The notes: generated by a model not told the origin, from the sequence alone. Counted from the first letter of the stretch, positions 1-7,672 are shown. The stretch is DNA of 64,000 nucleotides from Bacteroides_E sp964522975 (GCA_964522975.1 CAZFXK010000002.1:1-64000), one strand, 5' to 3'. Made by a program: numbers and translations.

Positions 1-125
1 CTTCACCTTTAATGTTTAACTTTAAATAAAACTATTAATTAATACTCTTTTATATACCCCAAATAGCTCTTGAAACATCCTAATTTATGGAATAATTTCA
101 TCATTCCTTCAAAAAAAGAAACACG

Positions 126-830
126 ATGAAAAAGCAACTTATATTACTTATGGTATTATTCCTCTCTTTATTTATTAGGGCTCAAGAAGTTTTAATTGAT
201 CCAGTAGAAACTATGCCAGTCTTTCCGGGTAGTGAACTTGAAATGAACCAATTTATAAAAGAAAATCTATACTATCCATGGGCTAATGATTCAGTCAAAG
301 GTCAAGTACATACTCTTTTTATTATTAATCAAGAAGGAAACACAACAAAGGTGGAAATAAAACAAGGACTTAATCCTTTAGCTGATACTATTGCCGCCAA
401 CATAATCCGAAAAATGCCTCAATGGAAGCCTAGTGAATTAGACGGCCTTCCTGTGTGTTCTAGATATGTTCTTCCAATTCCGTTTAATCCTAATGATATT
501 GAGAAAGATAAAAAATTAAATACCAGCGATACTACTCCCACTTTTCCCGGAGGAGAGGAAGCAATGTACAAATTTATTGCAGATAATTTTAAATATCATA
601 ATCCAAATTTGAATATCCAAGGAAAGATTGTAGCTCGCTTTATTATTGATTCCAGTGGTAAAATTCATTATCCTCATATCTTAAAATCAATACATCCTAC
701 ATTCGATAAAGAAGTGCTTAGAGTTATAAAATTGATGCCGAATTTCATCATACAAAAAAAAGGATCAGTAGGTTGCTATTTGTTTACTTTACCCATTATT
801 TTTAAAATAGAGGAAGACCAATTATTCTAA
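126..830 (+). CDS. Periplasmic protein with two TonB C-terminal-like domains
   Basis: A 234-residue secreted protein. Residues 1-20 form a signal peptide (MKKQLILLMVLFLSLFIRAQ). The rest is a duplication: two segments (about 30-118 and 137-229) each open with a P-x-FPGG/S motif (PVFPGSELEMNQFI and PTFPGGEEAMYKFI) and continue with a GQVHTLFIIN / GKIVARFIID strand and a late MPxW/MPNF strand. This is the pattern of TonB_C domains in Bacteroidetes. It lacks the long proline-rich spanner of a true energy transducer, so it is more likely a TonB-like periplasmic or outer-membrane-contacting protein. No operon partner is visible. Specific role unknown. Confidence 0.8.
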   Translation: MKKQLILLMVLFLSLFIRAQEVLIDPVETMPVFPGSELEMNQFIKENLYYPWANDSVKGQVHTLFIINQEGNTTKVEIKQGLNPLADTIAANIIRKMPQWKPSELDGLPVCSRYVLPIPFNPNDIEKDKKLNTSDTTPTFPGGEEAMYKFIADNFKYHNPNLNIQGKIVARFIIDSSGKIHYPHILKSIHPTFDKEVLRVIKLMPNFIIQKKGSVGCYLFTLPIIFKIEEDQLF

Positions 831-1362
831 AATAAATTAACCCTTCAATTAACTTTGTTTTCTATTTTTTATACACTCCCAATACATTATTTGAGCATAA
901 TGATTATCGTTTTATGACAAAATAAGCAAAGAGCATTTACCACTTGTCGAAAACCCATATCAGTCACATCGACATATCACACAGTGACATAGCAAACGAG
1001 CAGCCAAACAGACATAACTTATCCAAACCCATATTGGGTATGGGAGGCTATCTGCTCAATTTACCTAGTATCATAAACCATTTGTCCATTTTGCTTATTT
1101 AACAAACCGCATACTTACCTCATCTACAATAAGAACTTTTGCTGAAATAGCCGTTTTCAAAGTCTTCATATTCGGTTATTTTATTCAAAATTGAAAGCAA
1201 ATTTTCAATTTACAGTCTGCCATTTTTCAAAAACATTAGTTTCCCTGTTATTTTTACACAATTTTACTAGAGTAAGTACACCTGGTTCTTCAGTGCAAAA
1301 AAGCAAAGGGGACACCGTTATGCGATATCCCCTTTTAAATGGTCATGCTATAATAAGCTTAA
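831..1362. other. Intergenic region without a convincing gene
   Basis: No reading frame here looks like a protein; the one ORF of about 66 codons (1191-1391) has no family features and runs over a terminator and into the opposite-strand gene. The stretch holds a weak 11-bp inverted pair (AAATAAGCAAA near 920-930 and its complement near 1090-1100) and a 6-bp hairpin at 1028-1044. I cannot assign a function to either. Confidence 0.5.
1305..1335 (-). terminator. Terminator of the outer-membrane barrel gene
   Basis: An 8-bp stem (AAAGGGGA / TCCCCTTT, 1305-1312 and 1328-1335) with a 15-nt loop, followed on the minus strand by a T-rich run. It lies about 30 bp past the stop of the gene ending at 1363. 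Confidence 0.6.
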
Positions 1363-1878
1363 TTAAAAAGTGTAATAGAATCCGAATGTAATATCTTCAC
1401 CACTGAATCTGAATCCGTAACCATCGTTACCGAGAGCATAATCATCGCGGTAACCCAAGAACCCCACCTTACCTACCAAACTGAAATTATCGCTCAGTTT
1501 AATAGCTAATCCCGGTCTCAAACCAATTTCAAACCCGGAGTCGGAATCCTCATATTTCTCTTTTACAGTAGAAAGCCCTATTCCGGCTTCAGCAAATAAG
1601 CGAATTACTTTAGTTTCATAGAAGAAGTAACGGAAATAAGGAGCAAAATAGAAAGCTTTAGCTGAAAGGTTTTTATCTAAACTTACGCGTGTAAATCCTA
1701 AAATTGCACCTACAGCCATATTGTCGTTAAATCCATATCCTACTTCGGGTGCGATATTATAAGAGGTAAAATCAGCATCACTATTATGCCATAATCCTAC
1801 GCTACCACCAACATAAACCTGTGCTTTAACCGATAAAGCAGCAACTATTACAAACACCAATACTAAAATCTTTTTCAT
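1363..1878 (-). CDS. Outer-membrane beta-barrel protein (small OMP family)
   Basis: A 171-residue protein with a clear signal peptide (MKKILVLVFVIVAALSVKAQ) followed by alternating amphipathic strands rich in G, Y and F (YVGGSVGLWHN, EVGYGFNDNMAVGAILGF, FAPYFRYFF) and ending in an aromatic residue (FGFYYTF), the usual signal for outer-membrane insertion. This matches small 8-stranded barrel proteins of the PF13505 type. Such proteins are structural or adhesive porin-like proteins; no ligand can be read from the sequence. It is monocistronic, with a TATCTTTG promoter element about 70 bp upstream and its own terminator. Confidence 0.8.
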   Translation of the reverse strand: MKKILVLVFVIVAALSVKAQVYVGGSVGLWHNSDADFTSYNIAPEVGYGFNDNMAVGAILGFTRVSLDKNLSAKAFYFAPYFRYFFYETKVIRLFAEAGIGLSTVKEKYEDSDSGFEIGLRPGLAIKLSDNFSLVGKVGFLGYRDDYALGNDGYGFRFSGEDITFGFYYTF

Positions 1879-1949
1879 TTTCTTATCTTCTTTAGTTAAA
1901 CATTTTTTAGGCTTAATCCTAAAACAACCTTAAAAATAGTTGGAGGGCA

Positions 1950-1957
1950 CAAAGATA
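1950..1957 (-). promoter_or_regulatory. Bacteroides-type -7 element for the OMP gene
   Basis: CAAAGATA on the plus strand reads TATCTTTG on the minus strand, matching the TAnnTTTG -7 consensus of Bacteroides. It would give a 5' UTR of about 65 nt for the barrel gene. Confidence 0.5.
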
Positions 1958-2389
1958 GAAGAGTTTTTTGATATCCAGCATAACCTGATAAATATTTTTA
2001 CAGATTAACCACTCCTCCTTAATAATGCTTACATTTCAAATCCTGCATAAATAGAACAAGCACTCTGAATAAGGGGTAAATAATCAGAGGAGTTATCAAA
2101 GTAGCCGCAATCACTACCGTCTACTTGTATAGCTTCAAAACTTTTATAAAACCGAATTCATTCATTCCGATTTTATGACACATCCGTCCCTCATCAAATA
2201 ATAATCAACATATAATCACCACTTAAAAAGAGAAAAAATATTCAAAGAAAAGTACTCATTTGGGCAAAAAGAAAGGTTGGTTCTACCCTATTTTCTAAAA
2301 TAAAATATCCAATCAAGAAAAATAGACCTCGTTAAGATGTATTAAAAAAAATTAATCATTACAATAGACGTTAAATCCCTTATTTTCCT

Positions 2390-2397
2390 TACATTTG
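2390..2397 (+). promoter_or_regulatory. Bacteroides-type -7 element upstream of the DUF5606 gene
   Basis: TACATTTG fits the TAnnTTTG consensus. The implied transcript starts near 2402, leaving a leader of about 100 nt that contains a short overlapping ORF (2437-2565). Confidence 0.5.
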
Positions 2398-2436
2398 TAG
2401 CAATTTTATAAAAGTGAGTAATTAAAAAAACGAATT

Positions 2437-2565
2437 ATGCTTATTCGTCTAATTTTTAGATTTCTAAGCATAGTTATTCTATCAATCATTTATAATTATT
2501 ATGTTAAAGGATATTTTGGCTATTTCTGGAAGGCCGGGATTATACAAGTTGGTAACACAAAGTAA
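2437..2565 (+). CDS. Possible hydrophobic leader peptide overlapping the DUF5606 gene
   Basis: A 42-codon frame starting at ATG 2437 encodes a hydrophobic peptide beginning MLIRLIFRFLSIVILSIIYN. It runs out of frame through the first 65 bases of the DUF5606 gene. It lies on the same predicted transcript, just behind the TACATTTG element. It could be a membrane micropeptide or a translation-coupling leader, or chance in AT-rich sequence. Only conservation of the frame would decide. Confidence 0.2.
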   Translation: MLIRLIFRFLSIVILSIIYNYYVKGYFGYFWKAGIIQVGNTK

Positions 2566-2935
2566 AAACATGTGGATTGTTGAGTCTCTTAACCCACAAA
2601 AAAGACGCTTTCCTGTTCCCGCACATCAAAAAGTAAGCTCTTTAGCTGATATTGCCATATATACGGACGAGGGTGAAGTACCATTGCACGAAGTCTTTAA
2701 TGCAATCAAAGAAAAAGAAAAAGGACAAAAAACAATACTCAATACTAAACGAGCAACCGGTGAACAATTCCGATCCTACTTGGCTGAAGTACTTCCCAGT
2801 TTTGATCGTGACCGAGTTTTTGTTTCTGATATAAAGAAATTGCTAAATTGGTATAATACGCTAATCATTAATGGCATTACGCTTTTTCAAGAAGCAGAGA
2901 ATGAAGAGATAGAAACCATAGAAGAAGAACAATAA
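2501..2935 (+). CDS. DUF5606 domain protein
   Basis: A 144-residue cytosolic protein beginning MLKDILAISGRPGLYKLV, the signature start of the DUF5606 family, which is widespread in Bacteroidetes and has no known function. The first about 60 residues form a compact, beta-rich, SH3-like block (GLYKLVTQSKNMWIVESL). The C-terminal half is charged and helical and ends in a glutamate-rich tail (ENEEIETIEEEQ). It is monocistronic with a strong terminator directly downstream. The start is set by the conserved N-terminus. Length is normal for the family. Confidence 0.85.
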   Translation: MLKDILAISGRPGLYKLVTQSKNMWIVESLNPQKRRFPVPAHQKVSSLADIAIYTDEGEVPLHEVFNAIKEKEKGQKTILNTKRATGEQFRSYLAEVLPSFDRDRVFVSDIKKLLNWYNTLIINGITLFQEAENEEIETIEEEQ

Positions 2936-2970
2936 AACTCAAGATTCTAATCTCAACTCAATACTTAATA

Positions 2971-3004
2971 AAAGAGCGAACTACATTCTAGTTCGCTCTT
3001 TTAT
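2971..3004 (+). terminator. Terminator of the DUF5606 gene
   Basis: An 11-bp perfect stem (AAAGAGCGAAC / GTTCGCTCTTT) with a 9-nt loop followed by a T tract, 36 bp after the stop codon. Confidence 0.8.
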
Positions 3005-3015
3005 TTAACATATAA

Positions 3016-3054
3016 GTCTCTCCCAGACCGACAGCCGTTAGGTCTGGGAGAGAC
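3016..3054. repeat. Dispersed palindrome, GTCTCTCCCAGACC arms
   Basis: A perfect 14-bp inverted repeat (GTCTCTCCCAGACC at 3016-3029, complement at 3041-3054) around an 11-nt loop. It follows the DUF5606 terminator and has no T tract, so it is not itself a normal terminator. Related sequence occurs at 58006-58039. Confidence 0.85.
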
Positions 3055-3062
3055 TACCCTTC

Positions 3063-3097
3063 GGTCTGGGTTAAACCATCAGTCGGTCCCAGACCTT
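3063..3097. repeat. Dispersed repeat, GGTCTGGG...CCCAGACC, copy 1
   Basis: An 8-bp inverted repeat (GGTCTGGG / CCCAGACC) with a 17-nt spacer. All 35 bases are identical to 57963-57997, 54.9 kb away. It is intergenic. Confidence 0.85.
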
Positions 3098-3316
3098 CTG
3101 TTTTATGCTAGAAATAATCTGTTTCCATTTTCTTTTCCAGATCCAAAGACTTTTCATTTATCAAGCTTCATTCAGTGGCATTTAACGATCTAAAAGAATA
3201 ATCCCATCAGCACAAATTAGTTAAGAGGAGTTAAAAGATAAAAAGTAATTAAACGTTTCATTTTAATTTGAGTCATACTAATAGATTACAACAAAAAATC
3301 ATTTAAAAATATAATT

Positions 3317-3841
3317 ATGAGAAAAAGAATAACTTTACTATTAATGATTTGTGTGCTAGGCACTACTTTTACTTTTGCACAACGCAGAGATTACCGAAGA
3401 GCCCCAAGGAGAGAATACACTCAAAGAACCATATCTTCTGAAGATCGTGCAAAACGTATGACTGAACGTATGACTTTTGATTATGTGTTAACAGAAAAAC
3501 AAACAGAAAAAGTACTTAAATTAAATGAGGATTGGGTTAAAAAAACCGCTGAACTATCTAAAAAGTACAACTTAAGAAGGGGTAGAGATAACGACAGTAA
3601 TCAAATTTGTTATTATGATTTGAGTGAATCAGATCGTGATGCATACCAAAAAGAAAGAATCAAATTGATTGATAACTTCGATGCACAGCTAAAGAAGATA
3701 TTAACAAAGGAGCAATATGCTAAACACGAAAAAAGAGTTGATTCACGTTATAATAAAGGAAGGGGTTGTTATTTCTGTGATGGAGAAGGATATAACCGAA
3801 AAGGGGATTATCGCCATAAACGGCAAGGAAGAAGATGGTAA
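3317..3841 (+). CDS. Periplasmic Spy/CpxP-like protein (DUF4890 type) with a CxxC tail
   Basis: A 174-residue protein with a signal peptide (MRKRITLLLMICVLGTTFTFAQ) followed by a very basic, helical body. Two LTxxQ-like motifs (LTEKQTEKVLKL around residue 56 and LTKEQYAKHEK around 130) are the hallmark of Spy/CpxP-type periplasmic chaperone-like proteins and of DUF4890 proteins in Bacteroides. The C-terminus carries CYFCDGEGY, a CxxCxGxG motif like half a DnaJ zinc finger, then a basic tail. Role is inferred as envelope stress or protein binding; metal binding by the tail is a guess. Monocistronic with its own terminator. Confidence 0.7.
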   Translation: MRKRITLLLMICVLGTTFTFAQRRDYRRAPRREYTQRTISSEDRAKRMTERMTFDYVLTEKQTEKVLKLNEDWVKKTAELSKKYNLRRGRDNDSNQICYYDLSESDRDAYQKERIKLIDNFDAQLKKILTKEQYAKHEKRVDSRYNKGRGCYFCDGEGYNRKGDYRHKRQGRRW

Positions 3842-3884
3842 TCTGACATTGAAAACTTTTTCATAGTGTTAAACCATACAACCT

Positions 3885-3917
3885 AAGAGCAAGGTGATAT
3901 TCATCTTGCTCTTTTCT
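3885..3917 (+). terminator. Terminator of the DUF4890-type gene
   Basis: A 13-bp stem with one G-U pair (AAGAGCAAGGTGA / TCATCTTGCTCTT), a 3-nt loop and a T-rich 3' side. Confidence 0.8.
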
Positions 3918-4099
3918 TTTCAAAATCTTCTGCTATTTAATTACACAAGTAATTCATTACCCCACGCCACCTAAGCAAGTAAACTAAATGATGCTCATTA
4001 GCTTGAAACATCCATTCGTTTCTGTGTTCTTTTTTTAGCTGTATTAAGCATCACCAAGGTTACCGCAGTAACGACTAAACTAAGTCCTACAAAGCTTCC

Positions 4100-4954
4100 C
4101 TATGTAAAAGCCTCTTCAAAAATAAATACACCACATAATATGGCAACGATAGGTTCGGCTGCTCCCAAAATCGAAGTAATGGTTGAACCTACATTTTTAA
4201 CAGCCAGCATCAGCGTAATTAAAGATACAACGGTAGGAAAAAGAGCTAACAAACTTAAATTCAACCAAGCCTTTGCACTGGGAATTATTTGTATGCCCTC
4301 TGGGGTAAATTGAGCAAAAAGTGCATAAAATAAAGCACCTAACACAAGGACATAAAAGGTTATCACTTTACTATCTAATTCACGAATACCTCGCAGATTT
4401 AACCCTACAATATAAATACCATACGTAAAAGCGGTTGTAAGAGCTAATAACAGCCCCAATACAAGGGTTCCTAAGGTGTTGCCTTGCAAATATTGACCTC
4501 CACTACTTCCTGAGGAGGCTAAAAAACCCACTCCAACTATTGCTAAAAATGCAATTAGTAGTAATTGTTTCGATATTGTTTCTTTATAGAAGAATGCCAT
4601 TAAAAACACAACGACAACCGGATACAAAAAATGGATGGTGGTGACTATTCCACTAGGAATATAATTATAGGAATAAACCAACCCAACGGCAGTGGCTGCA
4701 TAGAACACACTAATAAAAAATAGGCGAATGAAAGATCGGAACGATATAAACAGACTCTTTCTATCGATTAAGCATAGAATAGCAATTAAACCGGCCGACA
4801 ACACATATCTATGAAAAACAATCGACAACTCGTTCATCCCCTCTTCTTGTATAAGAGGCAGGGTAAACAAGGGAATTAAGCCAAAAGTTCCGGATGAAAT
4901 TAAAGCAAAGAGAATACCTTTGATTTTGCCTAAAAAAAGAAATTTAGATTTCAT
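4100..4954 (-). CDS. DMT-superfamily (EamA) transporter, truncated by an in-frame TAG
   Basis: A multi-helix inner-membrane protein with two EamA repeats (about residues 10-145 and 155-284), as in drug/metabolite exporters; substrate unknown. The second repeat ends at FIFEEAFT, the usual entry to the last helix, and is cut by TAG at 4100-4102. The same frame continues past the stop with GSFVGLSLVVTAVTLVML and a basic tail to a TAA at 3998-4000. The restored 318-codon length is normal for the family. So the gene looks intact except for one nonsense codon that removes the tenth helix. It lies 20 bp downstream of a HAD hydrolase gene and probably shares its transcript. Function of the 284-residue product is doubtful. 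Confidence 0.8.
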   Translation of the reverse strand: MKSKFLFLGKIKGILFALISSGTFGLIPLFTLPLIQEEGMNELSIVFHRYVLSAGLIAILCLIDRKSLFISFRSFIRLFFISVFYAATAVGLVYSYNYIPSGIVTTIHFLYPVVVVFLMAFFYKETISKQLLLIAFLAIVGVGFLASSGSSGGQYLQGNTLGTLVLGLLLALTTAFTYGIYIVGLNLRGIRELDSKVITFYVLVLGALFYALFAQFTPEGIQIIPSAKAWLNLSLLALFPTVVSLITLMLAVKNVGSTITSILGAAEPIVAILCGVFIFEEAFT

Positions 4955-4974
4955 TTTGAATATGAAATGATAAA

Positions 4975-5607
4975 CTATTTCACCCCATCATTCATTAACA
5001 GCTCAGTAAGATCGCCCTGCCAATCTTTTTGAGGAGAGACCAAATAGGTTTTGAAACCCAGTTTTTGTGCAGCTTCAATATTTTTTGGACCATCATCAAT
5101 GAATAAGGTTTCCGATGGATTTAAATTTGCATCTTTAACCATAAAATCAAAGATTTCACGATGAGGTTTTATATATCCAATTTCGTAAGAGGTATATATT
5201 TTATCAAAATAATCATTTAACGATTTTCCATAAGATGAGAAATCAGGAGATTGTGCCCACGATTGAATAAATGGATTTGTATTGCTCAATATATACAGGC
5301 TATAATCCGGTTTTAAAGACTCAATATAGTCTAATCTTGATTCATCTAACGCTAAGAAAAATGAGAGCCAAGCTTTTTTCACTTCAGCATAGGAAAGTTC
5401 TTCACCAACCAACTCAGAGAGTTTTTTGCAAAATGTAATATCATCAATAGTCCCCTCTTCTACTTCAAGGAAAATACCCTTTTGAGCATATAATCCCAAA
5501 TAATGTTCTATGTCGGCCATTCCTATTTCTTTAAATTGACGGATGGCCTTACTTTTATCTATATCGACAATTACTCCTCCAAAATCAAAGACTAAATTCT
5601 TTATCAT
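4975..5607 (-). CDS. HAD-superfamily hydrolase (haloacid dehalogenase-like phosphatase)
   Basis: A 210-residue cytosolic HAD protein. Motif I is FDFGGVIVD near the N-terminus (the FGGV variant seen in YihX-like phosphatases), motif II is LSNTNPF around residue 110, the motif III lysine lies in GYIKPHREIF around 150, and motif IV is FIDDGPKNIEAA around 172. Likely substrates are sugar or nucleotide phosphates; none can be named. A longer frame starts at a GTG at 5616, but the ATG at 5607 directly precedes the conserved IKNLVFDFGG and is preferred. It is first in a probable two-gene unit with the EamA transporter. Confidence 0.85.
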   Translation of the reverse strand: MIKNLVFDFGGVIVDIDKSKAIRQFKEIGMADIEHYLGLYAQKGIFLEVEEGTIDDITFCKKLSELVGEELSYAEVKKAWLSFFLALDESRLDYIESLKPDYSLYILSNTNPFIQSWAQSPDFSSYGKSLNDYFDKIYTSYEIGYIKPHREIFDFMVKDANLNPSETLFIDDGPKNIEAAQKLGFKTYLVSPQKDWQGDLTELLMNDGVK

Positions 5608-5752
5608 TTGTATCACTTATTATTCATTACGTTAAAAAACAATGCAAGATAAACATCTTTATCTTCAATTCAGATTAAAATTAAAAAATATTGTTTTCCA
5701 CTTATTTTCTAAAAACGAAGTAATGAATCTTTAGAAAACGATATAAAAAAGA

Positions 5753-5760
5753 TATATTTG
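5753..5760 (+). promoter_or_regulatory. -7 element for the YjbQ-family gene
   Basis: TATATTTG, a full match to TAnnTTTG, 30 bp before the start codon at 5790. Confidence 0.6.
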
Positions 5761-5789
5761 CCTGAAACAGAATACAAAAAGAGAAAATA

Positions 5790-6206
5790 ATGATAACACA
5801 AGTTGAGTTTTCACTTCAATCAAAACCAAGAGGTTTTCATTTAGTGACGAATGAAATAGAACACCATTTACCCAAACTGCCAAAAAGTGGAATACTTCAT
5901 CTTTTCATTAAACATACTTCTGCCGCCTTAACTATAAACGAAAATGCAGATCCTGATGTAAGAACTGACTTAAACACTATTTTCAATCGCTTAGTAAAAG
6001 AAAAAGAGACCTACTACACACATATACTGGAAGGAGCAGATGATATGCCTGCACACGCTAAGTCAACACTGGTTGGAGTTAGTATTACCCTGCCCATTAC
6101 TAATGGAAGACTAAACTTAGGAACCTGGCAAGGTATTTATCTTTGTGAATTTAGAAATCATGGAGGAAATCGCAGAATTGTAGCTACCATCATTGGGCAA
6201 GAGTAA
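5790..6206 (+). CDS. YjbQ family protein (UPF0047)
   Basis: A 138-residue single-domain protein of the UPF0047/YjbQ family, small trimeric cytosolic proteins annotated as secondary thiamine-phosphate synthase because the E. coli member can weakly replace ThiE. Conserved blocks are all present: HTSAALTINENADPDVRTDL (residues about 44-63), the HAK of MPAHAKSTLVG, and the C-terminal GTWQGIYLCEFRNHGG. The paired histidines and the aspartate form the proposed metal/phosphate site. Length is typical. The true cellular role is unproven, so thiamine synthesis should not be assumed. Confidence 0.9.
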   Translation: MITQVEFSLQSKPRGFHLVTNEIEHHLPKLPKSGILHLFIKHTSAALTINENADPDVRTDLNTIFNRLVKEKETYYTHILEGADDMPAHAKSTLVGVSITLPITNGRLNLGTWQGIYLCEFRNHGGNRRIVATIIGQE

Positions 6207-6554
6207 TTTGCTTTTTCTATAACTAAGGATAAGCCAATAAACACCCACCTGATTATCATTGGAGGTCATCAAAAAAAGGAAATCCATTATCCCATCTCTG
6301 GTTTTCTCCGTGAAATGAAAACTGAACATAAAATATCCGGGGCAAACAGAAAGCCATAGCACAGTCCTTTTTCTTATAGATTACTTTACCAAGCCACACT
6401 TTACCATCGTTATAATATCTCCATTCCAAAGAAAGCCCATATTCCTCATTTACACCCTGTCTTGAAATTCTTTAAAAACAACATAAGTATCATTTAAATC
6501 CTCCTTGAGCATTTCTATACTTGGATAGATTTCTTTATCTCATAATAACTACAT
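6207..6554 (-). pseudogene. Decayed DUF3788-family gene
   Basis: Pieces of one DUF3788-like protein occur in order in different frames on the minus strand. From ATG 6552-6554, codons interrupted by TAG and TGA lead into DKEIYPSIEMLKEDL and VVFKEFQDRV. After a shift comes VNEEYGLSLEWRYYNDGKVW and LGKVIYKKK. After a further shift comes WLSVCPGYFMFSFHFTEKTR. EWRYYNDGK and the FTEK(H/T)R motif are typical of DUF3788 proteins, small cytosolic proteins of unknown function. The 3' end runs into the convergent YjbQ gene. At least two frameshifts and two stops make it non-functional. Confidence 0.65.
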
Positions 6555-6643
6555 TTTCCCGTTTTATTTAAATTAATTGAAAATAGCAGCGAAAATCGCT
6601 TCCATAAATAACCTGACAAATAAGATAAAGCTCCTTTAAAACA

Positions 6644-6678
6644 ACATCGGCCTTAAATTTGTAATTTAAGTCCGATGT
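6644..6678 (-). terminator. Terminator of the collagen-like lipoprotein gene
   Basis: A 16-bp stem with one mismatch (arms 6644-6659 and 6663-6678) and a 3-nt loop, followed by a T-containing run on the minus strand, 30 bp past the stop at 6709. Confidence 0.65.
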
Positions 6679-6708
6679 ATTTATAAATATAGGAAAAGTA
6701 CTTTTCTT

Positions 6709-7203
6709 CTATTTCCAAAGAAGGACAATATCAATATCCATATTTACACCCAATGCATCAGTTGGACTTACATTGGTAGCAAAATCAGAATAAGTCAGGT
6801 AAAAATGAATATTTTCCTCTTCTACTGTATAATGCAAGGTTTGAGTCCATAGAAAATTTTTCGATTCATCTTCTACTCCATAATGGAGAACATAAGGTAA
6901 AGGTGTTTTTAACCCTCCCCTGCCTTCCGGATAACAATAAACAACAATAACTCCATTTTTATAAATAAAATCTTTTATTTCCGGGACAGGATATGACGCA
7001 ACCCATCTAGAATTTAATTCATCAATACCCACTTCTCCCTCTAATACCCAATCTTCAGGTTTAAAAGTATATTCTACAATAAGCCAGTTCATCCCAGATT
7101 CGCCAGAGATCCCGGGTTCTCCTGGAGGCCCCATAGGTCCGGTATCACCTTCACAAGCAAACAGAAAAAGAAGAATAACACTTAAAATACTTAATCTTTT
7201 CAT
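6709..7203 (-). CDS. Lipoprotein with a short collagen-like segment
   Basis: A 164-residue lipoprotein. The N-terminus MKRLSILSVILLFLFACEG has a lipobox (LFAC, Cys17) and is followed at once by Gly-X-Y triplets (GDTGPMGPPGEPGISGESG). The remaining about 125 residues are a beta-rich domain with repeated aromatic strands (WLIVEYTF, VIVVYCYP, YVLHYGV) and no family I can name. The Gly-X-Y stretch is a known way to present a head domain from the membrane in Bacteroidetes lipoproteins. Acidic residues after Cys (EGD) are compatible with surface export in this phylum. Monocistronic. Confidence 0.75.
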   Translation of the reverse strand: MKRLSILSVILLFLFACEGDTGPMGPPGEPGISGESGMNWLIVEYTFKPEDWVLEGEVGIDELNSRWVASYPVPEIKDFIYKNGVIVVYCYPEGRGGLKTPLPYVLHYGVEDESKNFLWTQTLHYTVEEENIHFYLTYSDFATNVSPTDALGVNMDIDIVLLWK

Positions 7204-7240
7204 TTTATTTTCAAAATATTACTAAAAACGACAATAAAGA

Positions 7241-7248
7241 CAAAAATA
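7241..7248 (-). promoter_or_regulatory. -7 element for the collagen-like lipoprotein gene
   Basis: CAAAAATA on the plus strand (TATTTTTG on the minus) fits TAnnTTTG, 38 bp upstream of the start codon. Confidence 0.45.
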
Positions 7249-7553
7249 GAAGTTTATACTTATAAAAGAAAGAATAAAAGGATATACAGTAAACTTATAT
7301 CTAAATTTAACATAATAAAATAACATTTTGCTTCACAAACACGGTTTATGCTATCAAAAAAAACAAAACATTCGCTTAATTTAAGGAAACAGATTAAAAA
7401 ATCAGAGAAAAGAAGTATCATAAGAAAGTAACAAGCAGAGAAGTTCATCCTCTTCTGTTAAGACCATTGATTCAACTTAAAAAAAAGACTTGTGTCAGCA
7501 CATTTAAAGAAAAGAAACAGAGAGAAATAAGCTTTTGTTAAAATGAAAGCATA
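7249..7553. other. AT-rich intergenic region
   Basis: Nothing supportable here. A 62-codon hydrophobic frame (7260-7448, minus) has low-complexity F/L/I composition typical of AT-rich spacer and no start context or family resemblance. Confidence 0.5.
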
Positions 7554-7583
7554 AAAAAAGGATTTCTTTCGAAATCCTTTTTT
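7554..7583 (-). terminator. Terminator of the tRNA-Leu transcript
   Basis: A perfect 13-bp stem (AAAAAAGGATTTC and complement) with a TTTC tetraloop, symmetrical so active in either direction, directly past the 3' end of tRNA-Leu. Confidence 0.8.
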
Positions 7584-7588
7584 ATAAG

Positions 7589-7672
7589 TGAAGGGAATGA
7601 GGCTCGAACTCACACGATATTGCTATCACTACCCCCTCAAGGTAGCGCGTCTACCAATTCCGCCACCCCTCC
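7589..7672 (-). tRNA. tRNA-Leu (anticodon GAG)
   Basis: An 84-nt class II tRNA. The acceptor stem pairs GGAGGGG with TCCCTTC (two G-U pairs). The D arm contains GGAATTGGTAGAC, the anticodon arm is CTACC-TTGAGGG-GGTAG with anticodon GAG, there is a long variable arm, and the T arm contains TTCGAGC. The 3' CCA is not encoded, as is usual in Bacteroidetes. A CAAAATTA motif (TAATTTTG on the minus strand) at 7705-7712 is a candidate -7 element. Confidence 0.93.

Noticed and set aside
919..1100. Weak inverted pair AAATAAGCAAA as insertion-sequence ends
   Set aside because: Eleven matching AT-rich bases about 165 bp apart with no transposase remnant is within chance.
1191..1391. 66-codon ORF on the plus strand
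   Set aside because: It crosses the terminator hairpin at 1305-1335 and runs into the opposite-strand OMP gene; composition is not protein-like and no promoter or family was seen.
7260..7448. 62-codon hydrophobic ORF on the minus strand
   Set aside because: AT-rich sequence naturally encodes F/L/I/Y runs; no start context, family or neighbour supports it.
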